From: a bacterium UBA4637
GTDB lineage: Bacteria > Bacteroidota > Bacteroidia > Bacteroidales > Bacteroidaceae
Assembly (NCBI GenBank): GCA_002405875.1
Contig: DHMR01000112.1
Location: 1 to 64,000 of the forward strand
DNA length: 64,000 nucleotides
Direction of reading: 5' to 3'
Positions 17,469 through 24,973 of the stretch are shown here, piece after piece. The notes below the pieces were generated by a model. That model saw nothing but the letters and a program-made list of their open reading frames with translations. It had not been told where the DNA came from and made no database searches. The number at the start of each line of letters is the position of its first letter. Within the stretch, counting starts at the first letter, position 1. The position numbers were made by a program, and so were the translations under genes.

Positions 17469-19730
17469 ATGGCAGAAATCCCTTATCTCATCAAAGACCT
17501 AGCCTTGATTCTGATGGTAGCAGGCATTGTCACCATTATCTTCAAGAAACTCAAGCAACCACTTGTGCTGGGATATATCGTTGCAGGCTTCTTAGTTTCT
17601 CCCCACATGCCTTACACCATGTCGGTCATGGACGAGAGTGACATCAAGACCTGGGCAGACATTGGAGTCATTTTTACCCTTTTCTCATTGGGACTTGACT
17701 TTTCTTTCAAAAAAATTGTCAAGATGGGTGCCTCACCTATCATAGCAACCATAGTCATCGTATTTTGCATGATGATGCTGGGCATCAGTGTCGGACATGG
17801 CTTTGGATGGAACAGAATGGACTGCATTTTTCTAGGTGGCATGCTGGCGATGAGCTCCACCACAATTATTTATAAGGCGTTCGACGACATGGGATTGCGG
17901 CAACAAAAGTTTGCCGGCATGGTGATGAGCGTTCTGATTTTGGAAGACATTCTCGCCATCGTCATGATGGTGATGCTTTCAGCGATAGCCGGAGGAAGTA
18001 GTCCTGACGGAGAGCAGATGGTCGGCTCGGTCATCAAGATAGCTTTTTTCTTGGTGCTTTGGTTTATTGTAGGCATATTTGCCATTCCACTGTTTTTGCG
18101 TTCTGTAAGAAAGCTTATAAACAACGAGACCTTGCTTATCGTGGCATTGGGTCTATGCTGCGGTATGGCCGTACTCTCCACCAAGGTTGGATTTTCCAGT
18201 GCCTTCGGTGCCTTTGTCATGGGTAGCATTCTGGCGGAAACCGTCGAAGCCGAGAAAATCATCAAGTTGGTGGAACCTGTCAAGAACCTCTTTGGAGCTA
18301 TCTTCTTTATCTCCGTAGGCATGTTGGTCGACCCAAAGATATTGGTAGAATATGCCGTTCCTATCCTAGCCTTGGTAGGTACCATTTTGGTGGGACAGGC
18401 AGTCTTGGGTACTTTTGGATTCATGCTGGGAGGCGAATCATTGAAATCGGCCATGCGCTGTGGTTTTTCCATGGCACAGATTGGTGAGTTTTCCTTTATC
18501 ATCGCTTCACTAGGCTTGTCTTTGGGGGTCATCAGTAACTTTCTCTATCCTGTCGTGGTTGCCGTCTCAGTCATCACGACGTTTCTCACCCCTTACATGA
18601 TACGCCTTGCCAATCCATGCTATCAGATCATGGAGAAGCACCTGCCAAGTAAGCTCATCCATATCCTCAACCATTTTGCGATGAGCCATCCTTCCACGAC
18701 CCAACAGAGCAAGTGGAAGTCTCTCTTAAAACAGATGACCATCAACACTGTGGCTTATTCCATTCTTTCCTCTGCCGTTATCACCGTAATGTTTACATTT
18801 GTCCTACCTTTCATGAGAAACCTGTTTCCAGGCTGGAAGATGCATTGGTATGCAAACGCCATCACAGGCTTGCTTACCGTGGTGACAATAGCTCCTTTCT
18901 TACGTGCCATCGTGATGAAGAAAAACCATAGCAATGAATGGAAACGGCTCTGGGTGGAGAGCAGCATCAACCGCGTTCCCCTACTTTTCACCATCTTCGT
19001 TAGATTTGTGATTGCATTGGCATTCATCTTCTACATCTGCAATTATCTCACTCGCTTCACGAATGCCCTTATGATTATCATAGGCATTGTCGTTGTAGGA
19101 TTGATGATTGCTTCGAGATGGACCAAGAAAAGAAGCATCAAAATGGAGCGACTTTTCGTACACAATCTCCGTTCTCGTGACATTATGGCACAAGTCAATG
19201 GGGAGAAAAAACCACTATATGAAGGTCACCTACTTGATCGAGACATCCATATTGGTGACTTTGAAGTACCTGAGGATTCCATCTGGGGAGGAAAATCCCT
19301 CAAGGAACTACATCTTCGCCAACGATTTGGAGTTGACTTAAGTAGCATTTTGCGTGGTTCGCAACGATTGAACATCCCTAACGGAGACACGGTCATCTTC
19401 CCGGGCGACAAACTGCAAGTTATAGGAAACGACGACCAACTACAAAAGTTTGCCACTTCGCTGAAGAATGACCTAATCCCAGAAGACCTCGACATCGAGA
19501 AACGAGAAATGAAACTCCGCCAGCTCATCATTAGCAGCAAGAGCGAGTTCTGTGGCAAATCACTGATCGAAAGTGGCATACGAGACAAGTACAACTGCAT
19601 GGTGGTCGGATTAGAAGAAGGGCAAGAGAACCTGACGAAGGTTGCTCCCACACGTATTTTCCAAAAAGGTGATATTATTTGGATTGTCGGCGAGGAAAGC
19701 AACTTGCAACTCATCACTTCCAAAAACTAG
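17469..19730 (+). CDS. CPA2-family cation:proton antiporter with two RCK-C domains
   Basis: A membrane part of about 390 residues with 12-13 helices has the CPA2 (KefB/RosB-like) pattern, including FTLFSLGLDFS and FGAFVMGSILAE. A second hydrophobic block (about 420-565) is followed by two TrkA-C/RCK-C domains (about 590-670 and 675-753). The nucleotide-binding RCK-N domain of KefB/KefC is absent, so gating by NAD or glutathione is not expected. Likely exchanges K+ or Na+ for protons across the inner membrane; which ion cannot be told. It is 20 nt after the inverted repeat with no clear promoter of its own. Confidence 0.85.
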   Translation: MAEIPYLIKDLALILMVAGIVTIIFKKLKQPLVLGYIVAGFLVSPHMPYTMSVMDESDIKTWADIGVIFTLFSLGLDFSFKKIVKMGASPIIATIVIVFCMMMLGISVGHGFGWNRMDCIFLGGMLAMSSTTIIYKAFDDMGLRQQKFAGMVMSVLILEDILAIVMMVMLSAIAGGSSPDGEQMVGSVIKIAFFLVLWFIVGIFAIPLFLRSVRKLINNETLLIVALGLCCGMAVLSTKVGFSSAFGAFVMGSILAETVEAEKIIKLVEPVKNLFGAIFFISVGMLVDPKILVEYAVPILALVGTILVGQAVLGTFGFMLGGESLKSAMRCGFSMAQIGEFSFIIASLGLSLGVISNFLYPVVVAVSVITTFLTPYMIRLANPCYQIMEKHLPSKLIHILNHFAMSHPSTTQQSKWKSLLKQMTINTVAYSILSSAVITVMFTFVLPFMRNLFPGWKMHWYANAITGLLTVVTIAPFLRAIVMKKNHSNEWKRLWVESSINRVPLLFTIFVRFVIALAFIFYICNYLTRFTNALMIIIGIVVVGLMIASRWTKKRSIKMERLFVHNLRSRDIMAQVNGEKKPLYEGHLLDRDIHIGDFEVPEDSIWGGKSLKELHLRQRFGVDLSSILRGSQRLNIPNGDTVIFPGDKLQVIGNDDQLQKFATSLKNDLIPEDLDIEKREMKLRQLIISSKSEFCGKSLIESGIRDKYNCMVVGLEEGQENLTKVAPTRIFQKGDIIWIVGEESNLQLITSKN

Positions 19731-19776
19731 AAGCTCACCACGTTACACAACCACCAAGAGCTGGATGCGCCTCCAG

Positions 19777-20175
19777 TTAGCCTACACCCAGGAGTTCAAC
19801 CTCAAAAATCAAAGTGGAACCTCCTGGGATACCCGGCTGAGAGAACTTACCATATCCCATTTCTGCTGGAATGTAGAGTTTCCATTGATCACCGACATGC
19901 ATTTGCTGCATCGCAACAATCCATCCCTCAATCAAATCACTCAAGCGACAAGCAAAGGGTGCTCCACTTCGACTGGAGTCAAACTTTTTACCATTGACTG
20001 TCCAACCTGTATAGTGGGCTGTCACAATACTCCGCTTATTCGGTTGGGCACCTTTAGGGTCTCCTTGTTTCAATACCTTATAATATATACCACGAGGAAG
20101 AGGCATTACGCCCTCTTCCTTTGCTTTTTCTTCCAACCAACGTTTGTTGGCTTCCACATATTCTCTTTTTGCCAT
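19777..20175 (-). CDS. FKBP-type peptidyl-prolyl cis-trans isomerase
   Basis: Catalyses X-Pro bond isomerisation during folding. The 132-aa protein has an N-terminal helical lead (MAKREYVEANKRWLEEKAK) and one FKBP domain: VTAHYTGWTVNGKKFDSS, LIEGWIVAMQQMHVGDQWKLYIP and YGKFSQPGIPGGSTLIFEVELL, matching the usual active-site aromatic positions. The frame is open to 20262, but residues upstream of the ATG at 20175 do not look like the family. No signal peptide with this start, so cytoplasmic. Convergent with the antiporter. Confidence 0.9.
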   Translation of the reverse strand: MAKREYVEANKRWLEEKAKEEGVMPLPRGIYYKVLKQGDPKGAQPNKRSIVTAHYTGWTVNGKKFDSSRSGAPFACRLSDLIEGWIVAMQQMHVGDQWKLYIPAEMGYGKFSQPGIPGGSTLIFEVELLGVG

Positions 20176-20509
20176 AGAAATGATAATTGTATCAAATAAA
20201 ACATTTGCATCGGAAACATTCCCTCCATAAAGAAGGTTCCATAACTTACAATTCGAAGTCATATTAACAGATTTCCTAATTATATTAACGATATTTTCTC
20301 CAGAATATTATACCCTATAAAAAATTGATGCACATAGGTTCCAAATCGTCATTTTCAAGGTCAAAAGCAAGTAATTGACACACATCAAGAAATGCTTGTT
20401 ACATTTATATTTCTTAGCAAAAGCAGCCTCTATTCGATAAAAAAGTGTTAACTTTGCACTCGAAAAGATAAGATAACACAGTATTAATATTAAAAAGAAC
20501 AAAAAAATT
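20176..20509. other. AT-rich intergenic region
   Basis: A minus-strand frame across 20308-20577 is open, but its product is low-complexity hydrophobic sequence and it runs against a plus-strand promoter at 20449-20456 and a small plus-strand gene. I see no FKBP promoter that fits the consensus. Confidence 0.6.
20449..20456 (+). promoter_or_regulatory. -7 element for the 46-aa membrane peptide
   Basis: TAACTTTG, followed by GC, 53 nt before the ATG at 20510. An exact consensus match. Confidence 0.65.
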
Positions 20510-20650
20510 ATGATGACTATTTTTACTTTGGCTTTTGCAGCAGTGATGTTTTCAGGTATGGTATTGTGCATGGGCATGTTTTTAAAGAACGTAGTTAGCT
20601 CTATTCCTCATGTAGCAGACATCAACCATCGCGTTTGCTTGAGCAAGTAA
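20510..20650 (+). CDS. 46-aa single-span membrane peptide
   Basis: A short gene running from ATG at 20510 to TAA at 20648-20650. The product begins MMTIFTLAFAAVMFSGMVLC, continues with MGMFLKN, and ends with a polar tail (NHRVCLSK). It has one Met-rich hydrophobic helix at about 3-25. It is supported by a consensus promoter 53 nt upstream, an A-rich leader before the ATG, and a hairpin terminator at 20701-20736. No family recognised. It could be a small inner-membrane regulator or a toxin-like peptide, but nothing in the sequence decides. Confidence 0.55.
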   Translation: MMTIFTLAFAAVMFSGMVLCMGMFLKNVVSSIPHVADINHRVCLSK

Positions 20651-20700
20651 AAATATTCCATCTCAACCTTATAAACGCTTTATTGGAGAGAGAATAGCAG

Positions 20701-20736
20701 AAAAGGGCAAGTTCCATAAACGGAGCTTGCCCTTTT
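20701..20736. terminator. hairpin terminator between convergent genes
   Basis: AAAAGGGCAAG pairs with CTTGCCCTTTT over 11 bp with a 14-nt loop. It ends the small plus-strand gene and the DUF4252 gene. Confidence 0.8.
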
Positions 20737-20775
20737 CTACGTTGTTATTATTATCCTACAAAAGACTTCTGCAGA

Positions 20776-21279
20776 TTATTTCATATTTTCCAACACTTTG
20801 GTTCCTTCTAAAAGTTTTTGTATATCATTCATAGCAATCCTACCTTCTACTTGAATCAACATACAATTGTCATAGTTAGCCTTATAAGCCACGACTTCCG
20901 ACAAAGCGTCCGCATCAGCCTTAACTAAGACTCTAAAGCCATCGTATGCATTATCTTTCATGACTAATGGTTGATATTCCTCCTCATCAAAATTATCTAG
21001 TTCCCTCAAAAATTTTCTCTTAATCTTTGTCTTACATTCATCCAACTTGAGAATCCGCACGCCAGTTACCTTGTCGATAGCCTTAGCCACATCAGCATCA
21101 TACTTGGCCGTCGCCGCCTTCACCAGAAGCATCATAGCAGGAGAAATGTAAGTGTATTCAGCGCGGTCTTTTGCCTTGTATTCATTAACAAGATCTTTTG
21201 CAGATCTAGCATTTACAACTTGTGCTACAAGCATCATTGCTAACATCAAAAACATTGTAATCTTTTTCATACCTGTCAT
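20776..21279 (-). CDS. DUF4252 domain secreted protein
   Basis: 167 aa with an N-terminal signal peptide (about residues 1-24, cleavage near VNA-RS). The rest matches the pattern of DUF4252: helical YTYISPAMMLL, VRILKLDEC, then a beta region FRVLVKADADALSEVV and the terminal CMLIQVEGRIAMNDIQKLL. DUF4252 proteins are common in Bacteroidetes with no established function. A second in-frame Met three codons in (MKKITMF) could be the true start. A -7 element lies at 21301-21308. Periplasmic location inferred. Confidence 0.78.
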   Translation of the reverse strand: MTGMKKITMFLMLAMMLVAQVVNARSAKDLVNEYKAKDRAEYTYISPAMMLLVKAATAKYDADVAKAIDKVTGVRILKLDECKTKIKRKFLRELDNFDEEEYQPLVMKDNAYDGFRVLVKADADALSEVVAYKANYDNCMLIQVEGRIAMNDIQKLLEGTKVLENMK

Positions 21280-21300
21280 CTATTAATTGATATTTAAATG

Positions 21301-21308
21301 CAAAAGTA
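21301..21308 (-). promoter_or_regulatory. -7 element for the DUF4252 gene
   Basis: CAAAAGTA on the plus strand reads TACTTTTG on the minus strand, 22 nt before the start. Confidence 0.6.
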
Positions 21309-21341
21309 ATAAATAAATAGAAAAATATCCACTATAGCCTG

Positions 21342-22607
21342 TTATTTATTATTAATTTTCTTCAAATCCGAGTCGACCATGGCACAGACACAAGAATCAG
21401 ACCACACATTTTCTGCCGTCTCAATCATATCAATGATGGTGTAGATAGGCAGGATAATACCCATAATGCCAATAGGAGCATGCACACCCGACATAAGCGA
21501 AAGAGTAAGGAAACAGCAACCCATTGGAACACCGGCATTACCCACCGCCGACAGCACAGAGATGAATAGCCAAAGTATCATCGTGCTCCAAGGCAGGGGC
21601 ATTCCCCCATTCTGCATCAAGAAGAGAGAGGTGACAAGAATGAACGCCGCACATCCATTCATGTTGATGGTCGTGCAGATAGGCAATACGAAACGCGAAA
21701 CCTTATTGGACACTCCCAGCCTATCCTCCGCTGTCTGCATCGTGACAGGAAGAGTCGCCGCCGAACTTTTGGTGAAGAGTGCCATCAGTACAGCTGGCAT
21801 CATCTTCCCTAGTGTTCGAACAGGATTCAATCCTCTTGCTACTAGGAACAATGGAAGCACGATAAAAAACTGGATGACGTTGCCACCCAAGATGACTGCT
21901 ACATATTTACCTAGTGAAGCCATCACTATGCCGGCAGAGAACTGTGCCGAAAGCTGGGCAGCAAAGGCAACGATGCCCAAAGGCAAAGCCCAGATAAGCC
22001 CATGGATAAGCAAGAAGAGTAAGTCCTGCAAGCCCAAAAGGGCTTGCATCAACACATCTTTTTTGCCAGATTGCGGCATTTTCGCCAAAGCAATTCCTAC
22101 GGCAGCCGCCAATATCAGAATAGACAACACGTTGCCATCGGCAAAAGGCTTGATGATATTGTTTGGAATCACGCCGAGAATGTGATCATAATAAGAGGTC
22201 TCTCCCAAGTTCTGTGGCAACTCCGCCGCGCCACTTTGAGCCATTGTCGTAGGCAGATTGCCTGGAGCTACGACCTGATAAAGCACCAATCCAACAGTCG
22301 CCGCTGCTATCGTGGTAAACAAGGTATAGACGATGGCGTGGCGAAAGATCTTGCCCGTGTCGGCTTGGGTACCCAATGTAGCCAAGGTTGTCATGACTGC
22401 CAAAGCTATCGTTGGCACAGCCAAAAGCTGGAACAACCTTGTATAGACAGTCGCAATAAAGTTCATCAGACCGTCTATCCATCCGATGCCTAAGACACCT
22501 AAGATTGCACCGATTACTAAGGCACCTATCCACAACACCAATTGCTTGGTTTGCTTATTGACATGTCTTTTTCTTTTCAATTTTTCTTCCATTTTAAATC
22601 TAACCAT
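21342..22607 (-). CDS. dicarboxylate/amino acid:cation symporter (DAACS)
   Basis: Inner-membrane Na+- or H+-coupled importer of the SLC1/GltP/DctA family, 421 aa. Eight helices and the re-entrant loops are suggested by the hydrophobic pattern. The Ser-rich HP1 motif appears as FTKSSAATLPVTMQTAE, and the TM7 region as CTTINMNGCAAFILVTSLFL (family consensus has NMDGTA). HP2 is VGNAGVPMG. The substrate is probably glutamate/aspartate, serine/threonine or C4-dicarboxylate; the NMNG in place of NMDG makes an assignment uncertain. Promoter element at 22671-22678. Confidence 0.9.
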   Translation of the reverse strand: MVRFKMEEKLKRKRHVNKQTKQLVLWIGALVIGAILGVLGIGWIDGLMNFIATVYTRLFQLLAVPTIALAVMTTLATLGTQADTGKIFRHAIVYTLFTTIAAATVGLVLYQVVAPGNLPTTMAQSGAAELPQNLGETSYYDHILGVIPNNIIKPFADGNVLSILILAAAVGIALAKMPQSGKKDVLMQALLGLQDLLFLLIHGLIWALPLGIVAFAAQLSAQFSAGIVMASLGKYVAVILGGNVIQFFIVLPLFLVARGLNPVRTLGKMMPAVLMALFTKSSAATLPVTMQTAEDRLGVSNKVSRFVLPICTTINMNGCAAFILVTSLFLMQNGGMPLPWSTMILWLFISVLSAVGNAGVPMGCCFLTLSLMSGVHAPIGIMGIILPIYTIIDMIETAENVWSDSCVCAMVDSDLKKINNK

Positions 22608-22670
22608 TATATTATTAAGATAAGGACGCCTACACTAAACATTTGTGTAAAAGCTACCTCTTTAAGGGTG

Positions 22671-22678
22671 CAAAGCTA
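22671..22678 (-). promoter_or_regulatory. -7 element for the DAACS symporter
   Basis: CAAAGCTA on the plus strand reads TAGCTTTG on the minus strand, 63 nt before the start. Confidence 0.6.
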
Positions 22679-22809
22679 CACATTTTCTTCGAAATATCCA
22701 AAGGAAACGCCACAGAAAAGTACAGAATAGCACTTATTTTGAGCCATACCCTCTCATCTATTGGGGAAATCGGAAGAGAAGAACTTAACGTTCATAGAGC
22801 TAAGCGTTT

Positions 22810-23448
22810 TTATTTTTGTCTCTTCACCCAAACCTTGTGGCTGTGCTGCCCTATGGAACAAATCGGAGATTCTGAATCGGAAGTGATCTCCTTCAAATCC
22901 TCTGAGGCAATAGTACGGCTCAGATTATTGATGTAGGCATAATCTGCGAGACCGATGAAACCATTTTTCTCAATGATCTTCAAGGCTCGGGCGATACGTT
23001 CGTCACGGGTAAACTTCGTCTTCAATATTCGTTTGACACCACCCATGTCTCGCTCCAAGTATCTGTCGGTCTCTTGCTTTACTTTCTTCAAAAACTGAGG
23101 AGATGCCTTGTAGTTCACATTCTTCACTCCCACCTTGCGATAGAGCATCCTATCATCCTCACCTTGCATCTCCGTCGGTTTTTCATCCTCGAAGCCCAAC
23201 GACAAAGAGTAAGTACCCAGCTCACCTAAATTGACATTATACCCCATAGAGAGCATACGCACTAGCATGTCTTCGACATTCATCAATGCAGACTCTACCA
23301 TAGCGGGACTCGTGCCACAATGATAGTTCTGCATCATTTCCACAAACTCCTTGCGAGATAGCGTTCTGTTGACCACCATCTTAGGATATACTCTACTTTT
23401 GCCCTCGTTACGCATGTCAGGCAACTCTTGCAACTTGTACTTGGCCAT
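22810..23448 (-). CDS. HU-like DNA-binding protein with C-terminal extension
   Basis: 212 aa. The first 125 residues resemble the Bacteroidetes HU-like domain: LSRKEFVEMMQ, SALMNVEDMLVRMLSMGYNVNLGELGTYSLSLG, then FLKKVKQETDRY. The last 60 residues add a basic region ending in a conserved-looking block (YAYINNLSRTIASEDLKEI ... SHKVWVKR). Plain HU is about 90 aa, so this is a long variant of unknown target. The -7 element lies at 23615-23622, which gives a leader of about 160 nt containing a 21-bp phased repeat array; autoregulation is possible but only inferred. Confidence 0.75.
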   Translation of the reverse strand: MAKYKLQELPDMRNEGKSRVYPKMVVNRTLSRKEFVEMMQNYHCGTSPAMVESALMNVEDMLVRMLSMGYNVNLGELGTYSLSLGFEDEKPTEMQGEDDRMLYRKVGVKNVNYKASPQFLKKVKQETDRYLERDMGGVKRILKTKFTRDERIARALKIIEKNGFIGLADYAYINNLSRTIASEDLKEITSDSESPICSIGQHSHKVWVKRQK

Positions 23449-23516
23449 ATTAGATTCCTTTCTATTTTTAATTGTTCATTTATTAGATAAAGAAGTCATT
23501 TTCCCGCAAACAATAT

Positions 23517-23600
23517 ATGTTCGTAGACTTCGGATATAAGTTCGAAGTCTATGTATATAAGTTCGAAGTCATAGAACATAAGTTCGGAAACTACGAACAT
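23517..23600. repeat. 21-bp phased repeat array inside a 10-bp inverted repeat
   Basis: ATATAAGTTCGAAGTC occurs at 23534-23549 and 23555-23570, with a degenerate third copy at 23576-23588, so the period is exactly 21 bp. The whole is framed by ATGTTCGTAG (23517-23526) and its complement CTACGAACAT (23591-23600). An inner GACTTCG/CGAAGTC pair is also present. It lies in the leader of the HU-like gene and upstream of the MFS promoter. Confidence 0.85.
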
Positions 23601-23614
23601 AACTTTCTAGTAGC

Positions 23615-23622
23615 CAAAGATA
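23615..23622 (-). promoter_or_regulatory. -7 element for the HU-like gene
   Basis: CAAAGATA on the plus strand reads TATCTTTG on the minus strand, just upstream of the repeat array. Confidence 0.6.
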
Positions 23623-23676
23623 CAACAATTTGTGGGATAAAACAAGTTTTGTCCGAGGTTTTTCAGTTATTTTTTG

Positions 23677-23684
23677 TAACTTTG
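23677..23684 (+). promoter_or_regulatory. -7 element for the MFS transporter
   Basis: TAACTTTG, 30 nt before the ATG at 23715. A TTTG at 23648-23651 is a possible -33 box, at 25 bp spacing. Confidence 0.6.
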
Positions 23685-23714
23685 CACAAATTTTCAAGTA
23701 CAAAGCAAAAGCAA

Positions 23715-24887
23715 ATGATACAACTCAAGGAAAACCAAGGTATACCTCGCAGTATGCTCCTCATGATGGCGGTGGTGGCAGGATTCACCGTCGCCAACTG
23801 TTATTACAACCAGCCACTTTTGGAACTCATCCGAAACGATATCGGCATTTCGGAGCAACATGCCAACCTAATCACCGTCATCACACAGATTGGTTATGCA
23901 CTCGGTCTATGCTTCATCATTCCAATGGGCGACCTCTTCTCTCGACGACGCATCGTAGTAATCAACATGCTGATGGCGGCATCGATGGCTGTCATCATCG
24001 GGGTGGCACGGAACGTTTGGATGATTTGGGGAGCCTCGCTTATCATCGGAGCCAGTTCGGTGATTCCACAAATCTTCATCCCTATCGCCGGGCAATTCTC
24101 CACACCCGAGAATAAAAGTCGCAACATGGGCATCGTACTCTCAGGTCTCCTCACGGGCATCCTTGCCTCACGTGTGATGAGTGGACTCATCGGCGAATGG
24201 TTTGGATGGCGAGAAATGTTTTTTATAGCCGCTGTTTTGATGGTCATCTGTATGATAGTTACCTTACTGATGCTACCCGAAATGAAACGCAACTTCGAGG
24301 GCACTTATCCTCAGTTGATGTTCTCCGTATGGAAGATATTCTCTACCAGTCCACTAATTCGCCTCTACTCCGCTCGTGCAGCCTTTGGCTTCGGAAGCAT
24401 GTTGGCTATATGGTCGTGCATGGCTTTCCACTTGGCTGGCGCTCCCTTCCATGCGGGGAGCGACATGGTGGGACTACTCGGCGTTTGCGGCATTGCCGGA
24501 GCAGTCATTGCAGGCGACATGGGCAAGTATGTACCAAGATTTGGCATTCGCAGATTCAGCATCGTAGGTGCTTTGCTGCAGATTGCCGCTTGGTTGATAG
24601 CCTATCTTTTCTGGGACAGCTACATCGGCCTGATTGTTGCCATTATCCTCGTCGACATCGGATTGCAATGTCAGCAATTGAGTAACCAAAGTGGCTGCAT
24701 CCAACAAGTGCCTAATGCCGCCAACCGTGCCAACACCATCTTCATGACAACTTATTTCATTGGTGGTTCCGTCGGAACTTTTTTTGCAGGAATCGGCTGG
24801 GAAATAGCAGGATGGCTGGGAGTGAGTATCGTCGGCTGCACATTCGCCCTTTGCTCTCTAGCCATCACTGTCTTTAGTAACAAATAA
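23715..24887 (+). CDS. MFS transporter, drug-efflux-like
   Basis: 390 aa with 12 predicted helices. The loop 2-3 motif of the major facilitator family is visible as MGDLFSRRRIVV. N-terminal VANCYYNQPLL is characteristic of a subgroup of Bcr/Cml-like or YnfM-like proteins. The ORF is open from 23517, but the promoter at 23677-23684 and the repeat array place the real start at the ATG at 23715. Likely a proton-driven exporter of a small molecule; substrate unknown. A bidirectional terminator follows the stop. Confidence 0.88.
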   Translation: MIQLKENQGIPRSMLLMMAVVAGFTVANCYYNQPLLELIRNDIGISEQHANLITVITQIGYALGLCFIIPMGDLFSRRRIVVINMLMAASMAVIIGVARNVWMIWGASLIIGASSVIPQIFIPIAGQFSTPENKSRNMGIVLSGLLTGILASRVMSGLIGEWFGWREMFFIAAVLMVICMIVTLLMLPEMKRNFEGTYPQLMFSVWKIFSTSPLIRLYSARAAFGFGSMLAIWSCMAFHLAGAPFHAGSDMVGLLGVCGIAGAVIAGDMGKYVPRFGIRRFSIVGALLQIAAWLIAYLFWDSYIGLIVAIILVDIGLQCQQLSNQSGCIQQVPNAANRANTIFMTTYFIGGSVGTFFAGIGWEIAGWLGVSIVGCTFALCSLAITVFSNK

Positions 24888-24918
24888 GATTGAAATTCAT
24901 TTCTACTTTATAAAAAGA

Positions 24919-24962
24919 AAATCACCCTTTCCGATGTACAATTCCATCAGAAAGGGTGATTT
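24919..24962. terminator. bidirectional terminator
   Basis: AATCACCCTTTC pairs with GAAAGGGTGATT (13 bp including the next pair), with A-rich and T-rich flanks, between the convergent MFS and GH20 genes. Confidence 0.85.
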
Positions 24963-24973
24963 CTTTTACAAGA

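Noticed and set aside
20308..20577. Minus-strand 89-codon hydrophobic frame
   Set aside because: It overlaps a plus-strand promoter and small gene, is low-complexity, and has no promoter of its own.
23517..23714. Extended N-terminus of the MFS transporter
   Set aside because: It would include the repeat array and both promoters; the product has no membrane-protein character there.
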